From Iris pallida (taxonomy: Eukaryota; Streptophyta; Magnoliopsida; Asparagales; Iridaceae): a stretch of DNA of 64,000 nucleotides. Under the pieces are notes generated by a model, which saw nothing but the letters and a program-made list of their open reading frames with translations, was not told where the DNA came from and did no database searches. The position numbers and the translations under genes are program-made. Within the stretch, counting starts at the first letter, position 1, and each line of letters begins with the position of its first letter. The DNA is taken from assembly GCA_029216955.1 (NCBI GenBank), contig JANAVB010023996.1, forward strand, positions 14,535,214 to 14,599,213, read 5' to 3'. Positions 11,492 through 24,483 of this stretch are shown in pieces.

Positions 11492-12177
11492 CTCTGGACT
11501 ATGGTCGATCTTTATACAAAGATAATTATATTATTAAACCAGTATGTATGTGTGTGTGTGTCAATAAAAATAAATGTAATTAGTTATGTATTTGAAGCAA
11601 ATATAATTTAATTAACTTACTTTGTATCGTCGGATCAGATATCCATCCCTGAATCATTACTAGGTGCTCATGGAGAATCATCCTCGTTGATTAACAAGCT
11701 CGACCTCACCTACCTCCTTTGACTAACGAAGATTGATAGCTCCTTTGTCTCTATGGTAGAAGGAGGAACGCTGGACGATAGACTAGTACTAAGCCTAAAA
11801 CTACTCATCCTAGGAGTAGTGCCATATTGGGACTATATATTAGGAGAAGTGACATGTCGGTACATTAGAGTGCTTGGAGATGAGGGCGCAATCCCATCAC
11901 CTAGTACCGAAGGTACTCAAGACAAAGGAGCACCCATATTGGAGGAACTCTGGATTGTCGTTGTAAGAATGATCTACGTCGTCCTGTCATAACTGATAAC
12001 AACATATGATGATAGGATATGCACAAATATATAACATGAATAAACTAAAATGACCAACAAAAATAATAAGAGCCAACAAGTCAAAATTGATAATTATGTA
12101 AATAATTACTGTATCTTTACGTTCTACAATACATGTTGCAAGTGAAATGAACTATCCTAACTAATTTTTTTAATCCT
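11492..12177. other. No gene recognised
   Basis: AT-rich sequence with a short TG run near 11546. An open frame at 11753-11992 shows no family features. It may be the 3' flank of the CACTA remnant that follows. Confidence 0.4.
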
Positions 12178-12783
12178 TATCAAAAAATTCATCTTCTTCA
12201 TCTTCCTTTTCCTCCTATACCTCTTCCTCCTCGTCTTCTCTTTCATCTACTTCGTCTTCATTTTCCTCTAATTCTATATCTTCTACTTGATTAGACATAT
12301 AATGACTAACTTTCGTAGAGTCCACATCTATTATATTTCTACAAGAGGTAGGTTGTCTTTTTGATATGCTATTTTATCAACCAAAAATGCATTCCTAACT
12401 TTAATCTTGCATATTGTGCACCAATCTGACCTCCTTGTTCTCTGCTTAGGATAACTTGTGAAGTACACGAGCTTAGCTTGATTTGATAGGACGAACGGTT
12501 CGTAGCCTTGATATATTTGTCGTTAGCTTATATCCATAAGACCATGCTTGTCAACTTTTTTAACCTTGGTCTTGGATGGGCTCAAACCATTCACACTTGA
12601 ATAACACGATCTTCGCATGTTTTGTGCCACAATTATACGTCAATTCTACAATCTCTCGTAAGATGCCAAAGAAATCATTGTCTGTGTCGATGTTTGTAGT
12701 TTGAAGATTTGATACAAACACAACCGTTTTTATATATTCGAAATGTAAGAAGCTATCTCTGATCTGGACATTTGTTGACTTGA
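12178..12783 (-). pseudogene. CACTA (En/Spm) TNP2-type transposase remnant, 3' part
   Basis: Minus-strand translation with small frame changes gives KCEWFEPIQDQG, KVDKHGL, then GYEPFVLSNQAKLVYFTSYP and SDWCTICKIKVRNAF. This is the conserved C-terminal block of TNP2 transposases (CDWFD, then DPFILAxQAxQVFY, then WxxVxKVKxR). A run of Glu/Asp codons (EEDEEEE type, 12190-12260) follows. Several stops and shifts make it non-functional. The frame is interrupted at 12784 by the large LTR element and resumes at 22764. Confidence 0.65.
12779..12783. repeat. Target site duplication CTTGA, left copy
   Basis: CTTGA precedes the LTR start TGTAAAACCC. The same five bases follow the second LTR at 22759-22763. 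Confidence 0.9.
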
Positions 12784-12867
12784 TGTAAAACCCTAAATTT
12801 TGAATTATTGGATTTTCGTCAGTTGTGGAGTTTCTGTTGCAGCAGTGTTCCGTAGTTAGATAATTTA

Positions 12868-12904
<37 letters not shown>

Positions 12905-15900
12905 TAGTCGGATCAGGAAAATATTATTTTTAAAATTAATTGTTGGATTTTTTTTGTGTGTAGCCTGTCCCAATCCCGTGCCCGGGGTCCGACCCCGAGT
13001 CCAGACACCAGACCCCGTTTTCCGAATCCACCCTTGGATTTTCCATTAAAACCTGAAATTAAATCTATTTATATATATATGTATACATATAGTGGTTTGA
13101 TAAGTTTTATTTAAAAAAAAACCAAAACCCTTTTTCCCTCCACGACCTGGCCTTCTCCACGACCAGGCCGTTTCTCCCAATTTCTCCTTCTCCTCAGCAC
13201 ACTCTCCTCTATATAACTCTCTCCCTCCACTTCTTCTTCTCTTTCTTTATTAACTCATCCTCTCTCCCTCACTCTCAATCTCATCCTCTCCCCCTCTCTC
13301 TCAATTCCTATTTCCTCATTCTCCAGAACCCACCTCTCGTGCCCTAGCCGCGCGCCCACCTCCGATCCGGCCGCCGCTCGACCCCACGCCCGCCTCCGAC
13401 CCGAGACCAGCGCCTCCCCGGCGCCTCCGCCCGGGCTCCATTCCCCGAGGCCAACGCCTCCCCGGTACCTCCGCCCGCGCGTCTGCCTCCCGAGGCCACG
13501 CCCTGCCTCGTCCGCCCCGCGCGACTTTCGTGCGCCGGATCCCAGCGCCCCTGGCGACCCCCATGCCCGTTCGCCCAGCGCCCTCGGCGACCCCCGAGCC
13601 CCGTGCCGTTCGACCAGCGCCTCCCCGACGTGCCCCGAGTTTCTGGCCGCCCCTGTTCTAGACTCTCGGGCCCCAGTTCGTGCATTCCAGCGCTGCCCCA
13701 TGGCCACTGCCCCTGTGGTCGGGCTGTCCCGAGCAGATCTGCTGTCCGTGCCTCCTGTGCGTTGTTCCGAGCCGATTTCCACTGTCCGCGTGTTCCTGGA
13801 CTGTTCTAAGTCGACATGGATTATTTCTTTTCTATTTTTTGCATCTGAGAGCTCTAGCCGAGCACCTGAGGTATAATCTCGTGTCCCTGTGTCCCTCCCG
13901 TAGCTTAGTCAATGATGACACAGTCCCGACCCGTTACGGAGATCAGCTTTAGTTAATTGCGTTAGGGGATACGTGTTATTTTGGATCGGACTTTTGTTTA
14001 TGTTGCGGCTTAGTTTCTCATGGGTTTGGACATTCCCTTAGTTGCTGTGTCCATTCTCTTTGGTATGGACAATTCATTAGTATGCTGTGTTGGTTATTTC
14101 CTATTTTAGTTGGTATGTACTATTTTTGGCTGAGGTTTATTATTCTGGGGTTTGGATATTATCTTCGTGTTGCGATATTGGTTTATTCCCTGGTTTGGGA
14201 CGTTGATTTGGAGTTGTGGGTTTTGTACCGCCTCATGGCTAGGCTGTCCTAGTTACAGAGGAGATGCTGCACAAATTTTCAGTAAATCTTTAAAATTAAT
14301 TAAGTTCATTAAATTAAAATCTATTTTCAAATCCGGTCTTTACAAACGATTTACAAAATTGATTTTTGTTGGTTTTAAATGCGGTTTTGTGAGTTTTGTA
14401 TCCCCTGTTAGGCGACGACCATATCGGTCGGATGAGCCTCGGCGAAACGCAAACGCTACAGGATTTTCTGTACGTTGAGGCGTTAGCCAGCAACGTGAGA
14501 TTACATGACCAAGTCTGAGACGCCCGTTTTCTGTAAATTATACTTAATCTATATTATGTTTTATTTTTAGAAGTAGTTACTGGTCTCTAGTATTTTGGGT
14601 GCAGGGCTTCGGCCTCCTGACTGGACCGCTTCACGGCATTCAGAGCTCGCCTCAGTTTTCATATTAAATTAATTAATTTGTTGTAAGGGCATAAGCCCAG
14701 TTTTTCCTTTATTTTCTGTGGCCCTGTATTGTGTAGCTTAGATTTTCTATTTCTTTTTTGGGTTGGATATTTGCGTAGCTAGACGCATAAATTATAATTG
14801 GGTATTAATTATTTCGTACAAAATTAATAAGATTTTCTCATATTAAGTTAATGAATTAAGATTCCTAATAATTTAAACAACTTCATGTTTTCTCACTTAA
14901 AAGACCATTTAGTTTTATATATATTATTAAAAATACAAAGTCTTGCCAATTAAAGTGTAATTGCTATTTTTCCAATAAATCAATAATCGTAATTCCGTAA
15001 ATTAATAACCAATATAGTTTACGACGTTAGACGGATTTTGTTAGATTAATTAAATAACTTAAAACCTGACTAGGGTCAGTTTCTAGAAATTGCAACTAGC
15101 ACACATAGATTTGGCTCATCTATGGTTCTAAGTCAGGATTCTCAACTGTAGGATTCCGAGGACGTACTTGACTTCCTTTCCGGCACTGACATCCCAATCC
15201 AGTCATACAAACAAAGGCAAGTTATGGTTACATTTTCTTGCATTTTATTTAGTAATTGTCAATGATTGCATGCTTAAACCACATTACTACACGGAACTCT
15301 CTCCTAGAGTTCAAATATTGATTGATATTGATTGCGAGGATATTGGAGGAGTAGTGTAGCGTCTATGACCAATACCTCTCATATTGTATATTATTATTGT
15401 GCGAGCTTACCCCTCTTACACACGGGGATATGCTGTATCGCATCGCTAGGATGCTATTGTACAACCCAAGCCGGTCATAGACGTTACCTATTCAAATCAC
15501 ATTGTTTCAAATATTGAATTGCTGGAAATTGCTGGAAAATATTGTTCAAAGTATTTCAACTGTTTAAAATTGCATCTTTCCGTTATTATTTAGAATGTCG
15601 GATTATGTACTCGTACTTGCTCCTTTCCTGACTGGACCCCCCCATAGGTGATGTTGATGATGCTGAGCTATTGTTCAATAGCTACTATGACCCGGTATTA
15701 TATCATGTGGTATTGCCAGAGTCTCCCTTGGAGGACGCGGAACCAGAGGCTGATGAGCCGACCGTCTAGCTAGTTGCTTTCCAGTTACCTAGTTTTATTG
15801 TATTGGAGTTTGTTGATTTGATTTCAGTACTTTATTTCAGCACTTTCATTTCCAGTTGTACTTTTCAATGGTTGAATAAAAAGTTTTTAGATATTCGTAA

Positions 15901-16032
15901 ATTTGTGCTGTGACAAATATATAAATATTTTTATGAGTACCTGCATATAGAACAGCTTACTGCCGCCGTCTCACAACGGTGCAGCCTGGGCATGATCCGG
16001 TTTGACCTAATAATTTGGGATCGGGTCTGACA
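12784..16032 (+). mobile_element. 5' LTR of the complete element
   Basis: 3,249 bp. It holds a TTA microsatellite (12869-12903), a TATATAA box at 13210 and a strongly GC-rich leader (13320-13750). An AT-rich downstream part ends TTTGGGATCGGGTCTGACA. The GC-rich part gives long open frames on both strands that are composition artefacts. Confidence 0.92.
13210..13216 (+). promoter_or_regulatory. TATA box in the 5' LTR
   Basis: CCTCTATATAACTCTCTCCC is followed by a CT-rich leader and the GC-rich block. The matching site in the 3' LTR (19956) reads TACATAA, so the two LTR promoters may differ in strength. Confidence 0.55.
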
Positions 16033-18104
16033 TGTTTTTAGTGGTGGCCTATGCAGGTCAATCAACAGCTTAAGTGAACATAGCTAGAAATAACTAGAAC
16101 ATTAGAATATTGATTTGTCACAACTTAGGATCGAATTACCTAAATATAAGTAACTATTTTTGCTTGCTTATAGAACGGTAGGTTACCTTGTTTATGCTTG
16201 CCCCTAAACTTGCCAGGCTATGAAGACAACCTGATCTATGCCTATCAGTCGGTACTAGCAAGATCTTCTTTTCTATGCATGACGCAAGAAAACATGACAA
16301 GAGAATCATAGTAGTAGATTGAGCAGCGGGAGGCTGCTCGAACCAGACCAGGACCAGAAGAGCTAATGATACCTAGAATTATTGATTAACACCAAGCATA
16401 ACATATTACCCTTGATTACATTTTTTCTGGCCAATATCTTTCCCAAAGTCATGACTCCCCTACGATACAATTTCTGAAAATTGTAATCTTAATGAGAATG
16501 TATGTAAGGCGGTATTTATCAAGGATATATTGGTGATTAAGAATTGGAAGAATAGAATTTTGGAATACCTAGATATTATATATATAATATACATGGTGAA
16601 CAGAGAGTCTACTATATTCACCATGTTACAATATAGGGTTGAAATTATTTATTTTAAAATATTTATTTTGGCTTGCTTATAGTTTTATAGGTTACCTTGC
16701 TTACGTTTGAACCTAAACCTTATCTAGATTAGGCCGATTGTATGATGGTATGTTTTACTGCCTATTTTATTTTCTAGATTTTTGGTATATTTTAGTGTCC
16801 CATGGCTTTCGGGATTATTTTCTTCCATATCTTTATCAGATTCTAGCATACTTTAGGATCCATACTCTCTCGCCGTTTTTGGATTAAGATTAGATTGATT
16901 TTTTTTTAATCTCCTTCTTTAGCAAACTTATTTCAATTTCTCCATTTGTTGATCAAATATTACTCCTCTATCTTTATTTGGAACCTAGATCCATTCGCTA
17001 TTTAGAGTTTCAAATTCTTCTATAGCAACCTAATAAACTCTTATCTACCCAAAGTATTACTACGACTAGTGTATCCAACCATTTCTCTTGACCTTATTTC
17101 CAATTGACTTTCTCAGAACCAATTTCAAACCGAATTCTTTTGGAACCATAAAGCCCCAAGGTTAATTGTTACCAAAGAATTGGTTCAACTTAGCTGGTTC
17201 ACATATCTTCCAAGGGAACTATTTTTCGAAAAATAATTCCAATATGGATCGATATTTTCTAAGTTATTCCAAGTACCGAAAATATTTTTATTTGTTGATT
17301 TCCTCTACTCAACTCGAAACCTTACTCTTCCTAGGCAACTTCTTGATCAATTCAAGGCCTAGAAAGCTTTAAAACTCAATGTTTGAGTATCATAAAGCAC
17401 GAACGGTCAGAGAATTGATTCCATCCCAATATTGAATTTCCTTTAGTCATTGAAAAACTTTTTGAATTGTTGAATTATCCCTTTGAAATTCCCATGGACA
17501 AAGTTAAGAAAATATTTAGTGACCTAATATCGCTTCGCACATATGCGTCGCAACCATCTATTTGAATTATAGAAACTGCGAGTATACTGCAGCCAGTCGC
17601 GCACTGGCGGAGCATAGACTCTAAGTTGAAGTGATTCAGGTGTTGATAGATTTTGGATATTATTGAGACTACGTCCTAAATGCATCAAATTTGTCTCCTA
17701 TGTTGCTCAGCCAGGAAATGGATAAAGTTGATAGACTACTCGAAAACCTATTACTATTCAAGTTATGGAGCCAAAATTTTACTGCAGTCAGGTGCACTCT
17801 GGCGAGGCATAGATTTGAGGTAAAGTGACTTCGGATATATTTGGGTTTTCAAATATTATTAAGACTATATCCATAATATGGTTGTCTTTTCTGTACCATC
17901 AAATTATTCTGATTGTTATCCGAATTAGAGGACTTGTATTTCTAGTGGCTTTCCATTTTTAGAAATCTCTTATCACAGCCAGAAAGGATAGATTTTCTAT
18001 AAAATTGTACTTGATTTTTCCTAGAACTTATTAGGACCATATCAATCTCTATTGGCTAAATCTCTTTCCTGTTTCAACCTTAGTACGTTGCATATATATT
18101 TTTA

Positions 18105-18163
<59 letters not shown>

Positions 18164-19483
18164 TCTTTTAATTACATATTTTTGGAAGCTGTAGATAGTT
18201 GTGGTTAGCTTTATATATTAAATAATTGATATACATCTTGTGGATGACCATATGTATATAGTTGATAGCTATATGCGGGGGAAACATAGATTGTTACTTA
18301 TCTCATTCCTTATAAGGGATCCTTGGGATTAATAATAGATAGCTAAAGGGTAGAAAAGGTAGAAGAATACCTTGAGTAAGCTAGCCTTGAGGGAGTGGTA
18401 TACCTAACTTGTGACTTATTTGGAATAGAATCGTTAGTAGTGCTCGCTAGCGTCTAAACCTCATTCAAAAATGATGGTATTTGACGATTTTGAATTTTAT
18501 GCTTAAAGGAAGAGTTATTGAAGATAAAGGAAGACGTAGGTAGAGTTAGCGATAAAAGTATAAGATTTGGTAATGTTCTTCCATGGAGGAAGTGAATTTG
18601 GATAATATATAAACATGTGAATATAATGATCAAGTAAAAAACACTTGACGATGATCAACTTTTATGGTTAGATGACTACTATACCTAGAAGGGACAGATA
18701 TAGCCATGGAAGGAATAACACGAGCAATGGAATGACAGGTTCTAGAGAAGGAATAAGCAGAGAGGAATTGAGATAAGACCATTGGAATACAATGATGGAT
18801 GGAAATTTGATTTAGATGAATTATGATTCCAAATAGATTTAGTTTTAATATCTTGGCAGCTGCATTAGTTTTCTGTAGATACTGGGAGTTCGGCTAGTTT
18901 AGCGAGTTAGAGATTGGTTTTTACATGTGTATTAATAAGATGGTTATCTTGTAAGTCATTTTTCCTGCATATTATATCTTCTAACTGTTGAAATAGTGAT
19001 GCAATATTATTCTAATCACCCTCGCCAGTCTACTATCATACAAGTTGTTGATTTTTCTGAGTCGCAAACCCTTATACCCCATTCCAATTTAATTTGGAAT
19101 TTCTAGTCCCTCATCTCAGAAGATTCCACTATTTTATGTCTTCTCAATAAATTGTTGATGTTCGTCTCTTTCGTTTTCTGTTTCACGAGACTTCATTTAA
19201 TTTTTCCTCTATTTTATGATTATTTGATTATATTTTAACCATACCTAGATTTTACACATGCCTAAAATGATTTTGATCACAACAATGTTCCAACTCTATC
19301 TCAGATCATATCTAGATAAATCTGATCGTGCTGATATTTTATCATTGTACTCAGTGATCATGCATAGAATCCATCGCGCCTGATGATTTAAATTTTGTTT
19401 TTGATCAAGACTAAGTAATTTTGATTGTATCCCGACCCTTATCTTTGAAATTTCGAGGACGAAATTTTCTAAGGAGGGAAGGT
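16033..19483 (+). other. Interior of the complete LTR element, no coding capacity
   Basis: 3.45 kb without a recognisable gag, protease, RT or integrase. No clear tRNA primer site follows the first LTR. Two internal duplications are visible: GGTTACCTTG contexts near 16190 and 16690, and CTGCAG followed by CAGTCG/CAGGTGCACT contexts near 17588 and 17780. A TTA microsatellite lies at 18109-18163. Confidence 0.7.
19471..19482 (+). other. Polypurine tract
   Basis: AAGGAGGGAAGG sits directly before the second LTR, preceded by the conserved GAGGACGAAATTTTCT. It confirms plus-strand orientation. Confidence 0.85.
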
Positions 19484-19746
19484 TGTAAAACCCTGAATTT
19501 CGAATTATTAGATTTTCGTCAGTTGTGGAGTTTCTGTTGCAGTAGTATTTCGTAGTTAGATAATTTAGTTATTATTATTATTATTATTATTATATTAGTC
19601 GGATCAGGAAAATATTATTTTTAAAATTAATTGTTAGATTTTTGTGTGTGTGGCCTGTCCCGATCCCGTGCCCGGGGTCCGACCCCGAGTCCAGACCCCG
19701 TTTTCTGAATCCACCCTTGGATTTTTCATTAAAACCTGAAATTAAA

Positions 19747-19827
<81 letters not shown>

Positions 19828-22758
19828 ACATATAGTGGTTTGATAAGTTTTATTAAAAAAAATAAAACTAAAACCCTTTTTCCCCCCACGACCTGGCCTT
19901 CCCCACGACCAGGCCGTTTCCTCCGATTTCTCCTTCTTCTCAGCACACTCTCCTCTACATAACTCTCTCCCTCCACTTCTTCTTCTCTTTCTTTATTAAC
20001 TCATCCTCTCTCCCTCACTCTCAATCTCATCCTCTCCCCCTCTCTCTCTCAATTTCCATTTCCTTATTCTCCAGAACCCACCTTCCGTGCCCTAGCCGTG
20101 CGCCCACCTCCTATCCGGCCGCCGCTCAACCTCGTGCCCGCCTCCAACCCGAGGCCAGCGCCTCCCCGGTGCCTCCGCCCGCGCACCATTCTCTGAGGCC
20201 AGCGCCTCCCCGGTACCTTCGCCCGTACGCCCGCCTCCCGAGGCCGCGCCCTGCCTCATCCGCCCTGCACGGCTTCCGTGCGCCGGATCCCAGTGCCCCC
20301 GGCGACCCCCATGCCCGTTCGCCCAGCGCCCCTGGCGACCCCCGAGCCCTGTACCGTTCGGCCAGCGCCTCCCCGGCGTGCCCAGAGTTTCTGGCCGCCC
20401 CTGTTCCAGACTCTCGGGCCCCAGTCCGCGCATTCCAGCGCTGTCCCGTGGCCACTGCCCCTGTGGCCGGGCTGTCCCGAGCAGATCTGCTGTCCGCACC
20501 TCCTGTGCGTTGTTCCGAGCCGATTTTTGCTGTCCGCGTGTTCCTGGACTGTTCTAAGTCGGCACAGATTATTTCTTTTTCTATTTTTTGTATCTGAGAG
20601 CTCTAGCCGAGCACCTGAGGTATAATTTCGTGTCCCTGTGTCCCTCCCGTAGCTTAGTCAATGATGACACGGTCCCGACCCGTTACGGGGATCGGCTTTA
20701 GTTAATTGCGTTAGGGGATACGCATTATTTTAGATCGGACTTTTGTTTATGTTGCGGCTTAGTTTCTCATGGGTTTGGACATTCCCTTAGTTGTTGTGTC
20801 CATTCTCTTTGGTATGGACAATTCATTAGTATGCTTTGTTGGTTATTTCCTATTTTAGTTGGTATATACTATTTTTGGCTGAGGTTTATTATTCTGGGGT
20901 TTGGATATTATCTTCGTGTTGCGATATTAGTGTATTCCCTAGTTTGGGACGTTGATTTGGAGTTGTGGGTTTTGTACCGCCTCGTGGCTAGGCTGTCCTA
21001 GTTACAGAGGAGATGCTGCCCAAATTTTCAGTAAATCTTTTCAAATAATATTATTTAATTAAGTTCATTAAATTAAAATCTATTTTCAAATCCGGTCTTT
21101 GCAAACGATTTACAAAATTGGTTTTTGTTGGTTTCAAATGCGGTTTTATGAGTTTTGTATCCCCTGTTAGGCGACGACCAAATCGGCCGGATGAGCCTCG
21201 ACGAAACGCAAACTCTACAGGATTTCCTGTACGTTGAGGCGTTAGCCAGCAACGTGAGATTGCATGATCAAGTCTGAGACGCCCGTTTTCTGCAAATTAC
21301 ACTTAATCTATATTATGTTTTATTTTTAGAACTAGTTACCGGTCTCTAGTATTTTGGGTGCATGGCTTCGGCTCCTGGCTAGACCGCTTCACGGCATTCA
21401 GAGCTCGCCTCAGTTTTCATATTAAATTAATTAATTTGTTGTAAGGGCATAAGCCCAGTTTTTTCTTTATTTTCTGTGGTCCTGTATTGTGTAGCTTAGA
21501 TTTTCTATTTCTTTTATGGGTTGGATATTTGCGTAGCTAGACGCATAAATTATAATTGGGTATTAATTATTTCGTACAAAATTAATAAGATTTTCTCATA
21601 TTAAGTTAATGAATTAAGATTCCTAATAATTTAAACAACTTCATGTTTTCTCACTTAAAAGACCATTTAGTTTTATATATATTATTAAAAATACAAAATC
21701 TTTTTCCAATAAATCAATAATCGGTATTCCGTAAATTGATAACCAATATAGTTTACGACGTTAGACGGATTTCGTTAGATTAATTAAATAACTTAAAACC
21801 TGACTAGGGTCTGTTTCTAGAAATTGCAACTAGCACACCTAGATTTGGCTCATCTATGATTCTAAGTCAGGATTCTCAACTGTAGGATTCCGAGGACGTA
21901 CTTGACTTCCTTTCCGACACTGACATCCCAATCCAGTCATACAAACAAAGGCAAGTTATGGTTACGTTTTCTTGCATTTTATTTAGTAATTATCATGATT
22001 GCATGCTTAAACCACATTGCTACACGGAACTCTCTCCTAGAGTTCAAATATTGATTGATATTGATTATGGAGATATTGGGGGAGTAGTGTAGCGTCTATG
22101 ACCAATATCCCTCATATTGTATATTGTTATTGTGCGAGTTTACCCCTCTTACACACGGGGATATGCTGTATCGCATCGCTAGGATGCTATTGTACAACCT
22201 AAGCCGGTCATAGACGTTACCTATTCAAATCACATTGTTTCAAATATTGAATTGCTGAAAATTGCTGGAAAATATTGTTCAAAGTATTTCAACTGTTTAA
22301 AATTGCATCTTTTCGTTATTATTTAGAATGTCGGATTATGTACTCGTACTTGCTCCTTTCCTGACTGGATCTCCCCCATAGGTGATGTTGATGATGCTGA
22401 GCTATTGTTCAATAGCTACTATGACCCGGTATTATATCATGTGGTATTGCCAGAGTCCCCCTTGGAGGACGCAGAACCAGAGGCTGATGAGCCCGACCGT
22501 CTAGCTAGTTGCTTTCCAGTTACCTAGTTTTATTATATTAGAGTTTGTTGATTTGATTTCAGTACTTTATTTCAGCACTTTCATTTCCAGTTGTACTTTT
22601 CAATGGTTGAATAAAAAGTTTTTAAATATTCGCAAATTCATGTTGTGACAAATGTATAAATGTTGTTGTGAATACCTGCGCTTACTGCCGCCGTCTCACA
22701 ACGGTGCAGGCTGGACATGATCCGGTTCGACCCAATAATTTGGGATCGGGTCGTGACA
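19484..22758 (+). mobile_element. 3' LTR of the complete element
   Basis: 3,275 bp, colinear with 12784-16032 with scattered substitutions. The main length difference is a TA microsatellite of about 37 units (19749-19823) where the 5' LTR has about four. The leader open frames at 20092-20625 are again GC-composition artefacts. Confidence 0.93.
19749..19823. repeat. TA dinucleotide microsatellite
   Basis: About 37 TA units inside the 3' LTR. The 5' LTR counterpart near 13070 has only about four, so it expanded after insertion or in one template. Confidence 0.95.
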
Positions 22759-22763
22759 CTTGA
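22759..22763. repeat. Target site duplication CTTGA, right copy
   Basis: It matches 12779-12783 exactly. Confidence 0.9.
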
Positions 22764-22860
22764 ACCTAAGCCGATTCACACACGCCATAAATTGGTCCCT
22801 TGGCTAAAGGCCTGATTGCTTCATTCTCAAGTGTTTTGTCTGGATGATCAACCTAAAGTA
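22764..22860 (-). pseudogene. CACTA TNP2-type transposase remnant, continuation
   Basis: On the minus strand this gives IRPLAKGPIYGV and then joins, across the target duplication, to the frame at 12783. The LAxGP block normally precedes the FHT and NSGV blocks of TNP2. The match is weaker than in the first part, and the upstream limit is unclear. Confidence 0.4.
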
Positions 22861-24225
22861 TCACAATAATTACATTTTACGTAATGACGAACTAGTGCAT
22901 ATACAACTACATTTACTGAGCTCCTTATATATGCTCTTAACCAAAGTGTAGTCTCATCTCTTTTTCTACTTCTTATCTGTTATATACGGTCTACTTGACC
23001 TCACTTTAACACTAAATATGCTGGGGAAAAATCAACCGCCAATTTAGAAATAATTTTAACGTATATAATCAAATTAATATGATATAAACATATTAATTAC
23101 TTAACCCTCAAACTTGTCCACTTTGTCCTTGTCGTATTTGAGTAACATATACAACTAACCAGTCCTTAGCTCGCCATCATTCAAATATCTCTTCTTTATT
23201 TTCTCCGAAGGCTTTTCCGGGAGCATTGAATACCTTTACTATTGCATCATTAGATTTTCGATCCGTCGTCATTTCTTGGGGTTCTCGTTCGATCAATAGC
23301 GATTTAAGACTTAAAATACATCGAACAAAAATTTATAATAATATTTTAAGACCCGTGTATCTGATATTCCTATCCTAAAATTATATACTTTCAACCACTA
23401 ATAATCACATTTTAAGAAAAATTGGTCATTTAGGAGATATTTGACCAAATGTATCCCAAAACGAACAAATATTTCATAATTATCACAAATATATATTGGA
23501 AGGATATTCTGACCATTTTGACCTTCCAAAAGCTCTATAAATATGCTTTCTAATTATTTCCATCACAACTTTAATCTTTTGTACTCTCTTTTCTGTCACC
23601 AATTACAAGTTCCTAGATTCTAGTTCTAGTGTTATACACTTCTAAGTTTCTACCAATCGATGAATATGTTAAATAGAATACCATGAACCATGAAAAACTA
23701 ACACCAAATGAACCAAAAGCGTAGTGAGAGCAAGGCCATTAGAGGGGGTCGGCATCCGAGTTTATTTTGTAAAATTTTAATAGAGTAAATACAATATGTG
23801 TTGCATAACTCATAGCACCACGTGCAATACAACAAGTGCAAAGAATGATTTAGATGACGTCAAAAAAAATGACACATGAACGCTATCAAGAAAATTTAGT
23901 TTGTATCCATCTTCACGAACCTTGAGGCTCGAGCCAAACCACAAAGTTTTACTTAAACCTTGAAGTCATACAATTAAATTTATTGATCCAATTTATCTGT
24001 TAAGTTACTGTATTAAGTTTATTATTTAAATTTAATTTATTCATCTTAATATTCATTTATTTTAAGTTCTACTTTTTTCCAGGAAAAATATTAAACTTCT
24101 ATTTATTTATTTATTTTTGAATTAATTTTTTAAAATTGAAGAAATGGCCAAGCCCCCGGCCAACCCGGACTCGCCTCGGTCCGAGCCCGGTCCGGACCAA
24201 TCTTCAAGAAACCAACGTGTCCGCA
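22861..24225. other. Intergenic, no gene seen
   Basis: AT-rich DNA upstream of the RS31-type gene with no coherent reading frame or repeat structure that I could identify. Confidence 0.5.
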
Positions 24226-24227
24226 TC

Positions 24228-24235
24228 TATATAAA
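24228..24235 (+). promoter_or_regulatory. TATA box of the RS31-type gene
   Basis: CTATATAAAG lies about 250 bp before the start codon. It is followed by TTGTTCGCTAGGGTTTTCC, a typical plant leader. A GT at 24290 and several AGs before the ATG leave room for a 5'-UTR intron, which I cannot place. Confidence 0.6.
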
Positions 24236-24483
24236 GTACAGACGCATCCATCGTCATCTTGTTCGCTAGGGTTTTCCTTCTCCATCACAGGTGCGCCTAT
24301 CTCGTCTCCGTCCTCTTTTCAAGAATTAGGGTTAGGGTGTCATATTTCCCAATCACCGAAATATCTTTTTTTTAGGGTTAGCGTTTTTGTTCCTGGTTCA
24401 GATCGGACGTTAGATCAAAATTTTTTTTTTCTTCCGTTCAGAATTAGTGATTTCTTTGGCTTTTCTTGCTCGATTTGGGAAAG

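Larger units (their letters stand above)
12784..22758 (+). mobile_element. Complete non-autonomous LTR retrotransposon with 3.25-kb LTRs
   Basis: Two nearly identical direct repeats (12784-16032 and 19484-22758) flank a 3.45-kb interior. Both start TGTAAAACCCT; the ends read GGGTCTGACA and GGGTCGTGACA. Five-base target duplications CTTGA flank the whole. The interior ends in a TTTCGAGGACGAAATTTTCT tract and a purine run, the usual 3' end of Tekay-type chromoviruses, which sets the plus orientation. No gag or pol is recognisable, so it must have relied on another element's proteins. Strong LTR identity indicates a recent insertion. Confidence 0.93.

Noticed and set aside
11753..11992. 79-codon plus-strand frame
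   Set aside because: No family features, and adjacent to a minus-strand transposase remnant.
13255..13782. Long open frames on both strands in the GC-rich part of the LTR
   Set aside because: Arg/Gly/Pro/Ala-rich translations in several frames at once, repeated in the second LTR with frame differences; an effect of GC composition.
19590..19976. Frames encoding Tyr-Ile repeats
   Set aside because: Produced by the TA microsatellite.
20092..20625. Equivalent GC-rich frames in the 3' LTR
   Set aside because: Same LTR leader; no frame is conserved between the two LTR copies.
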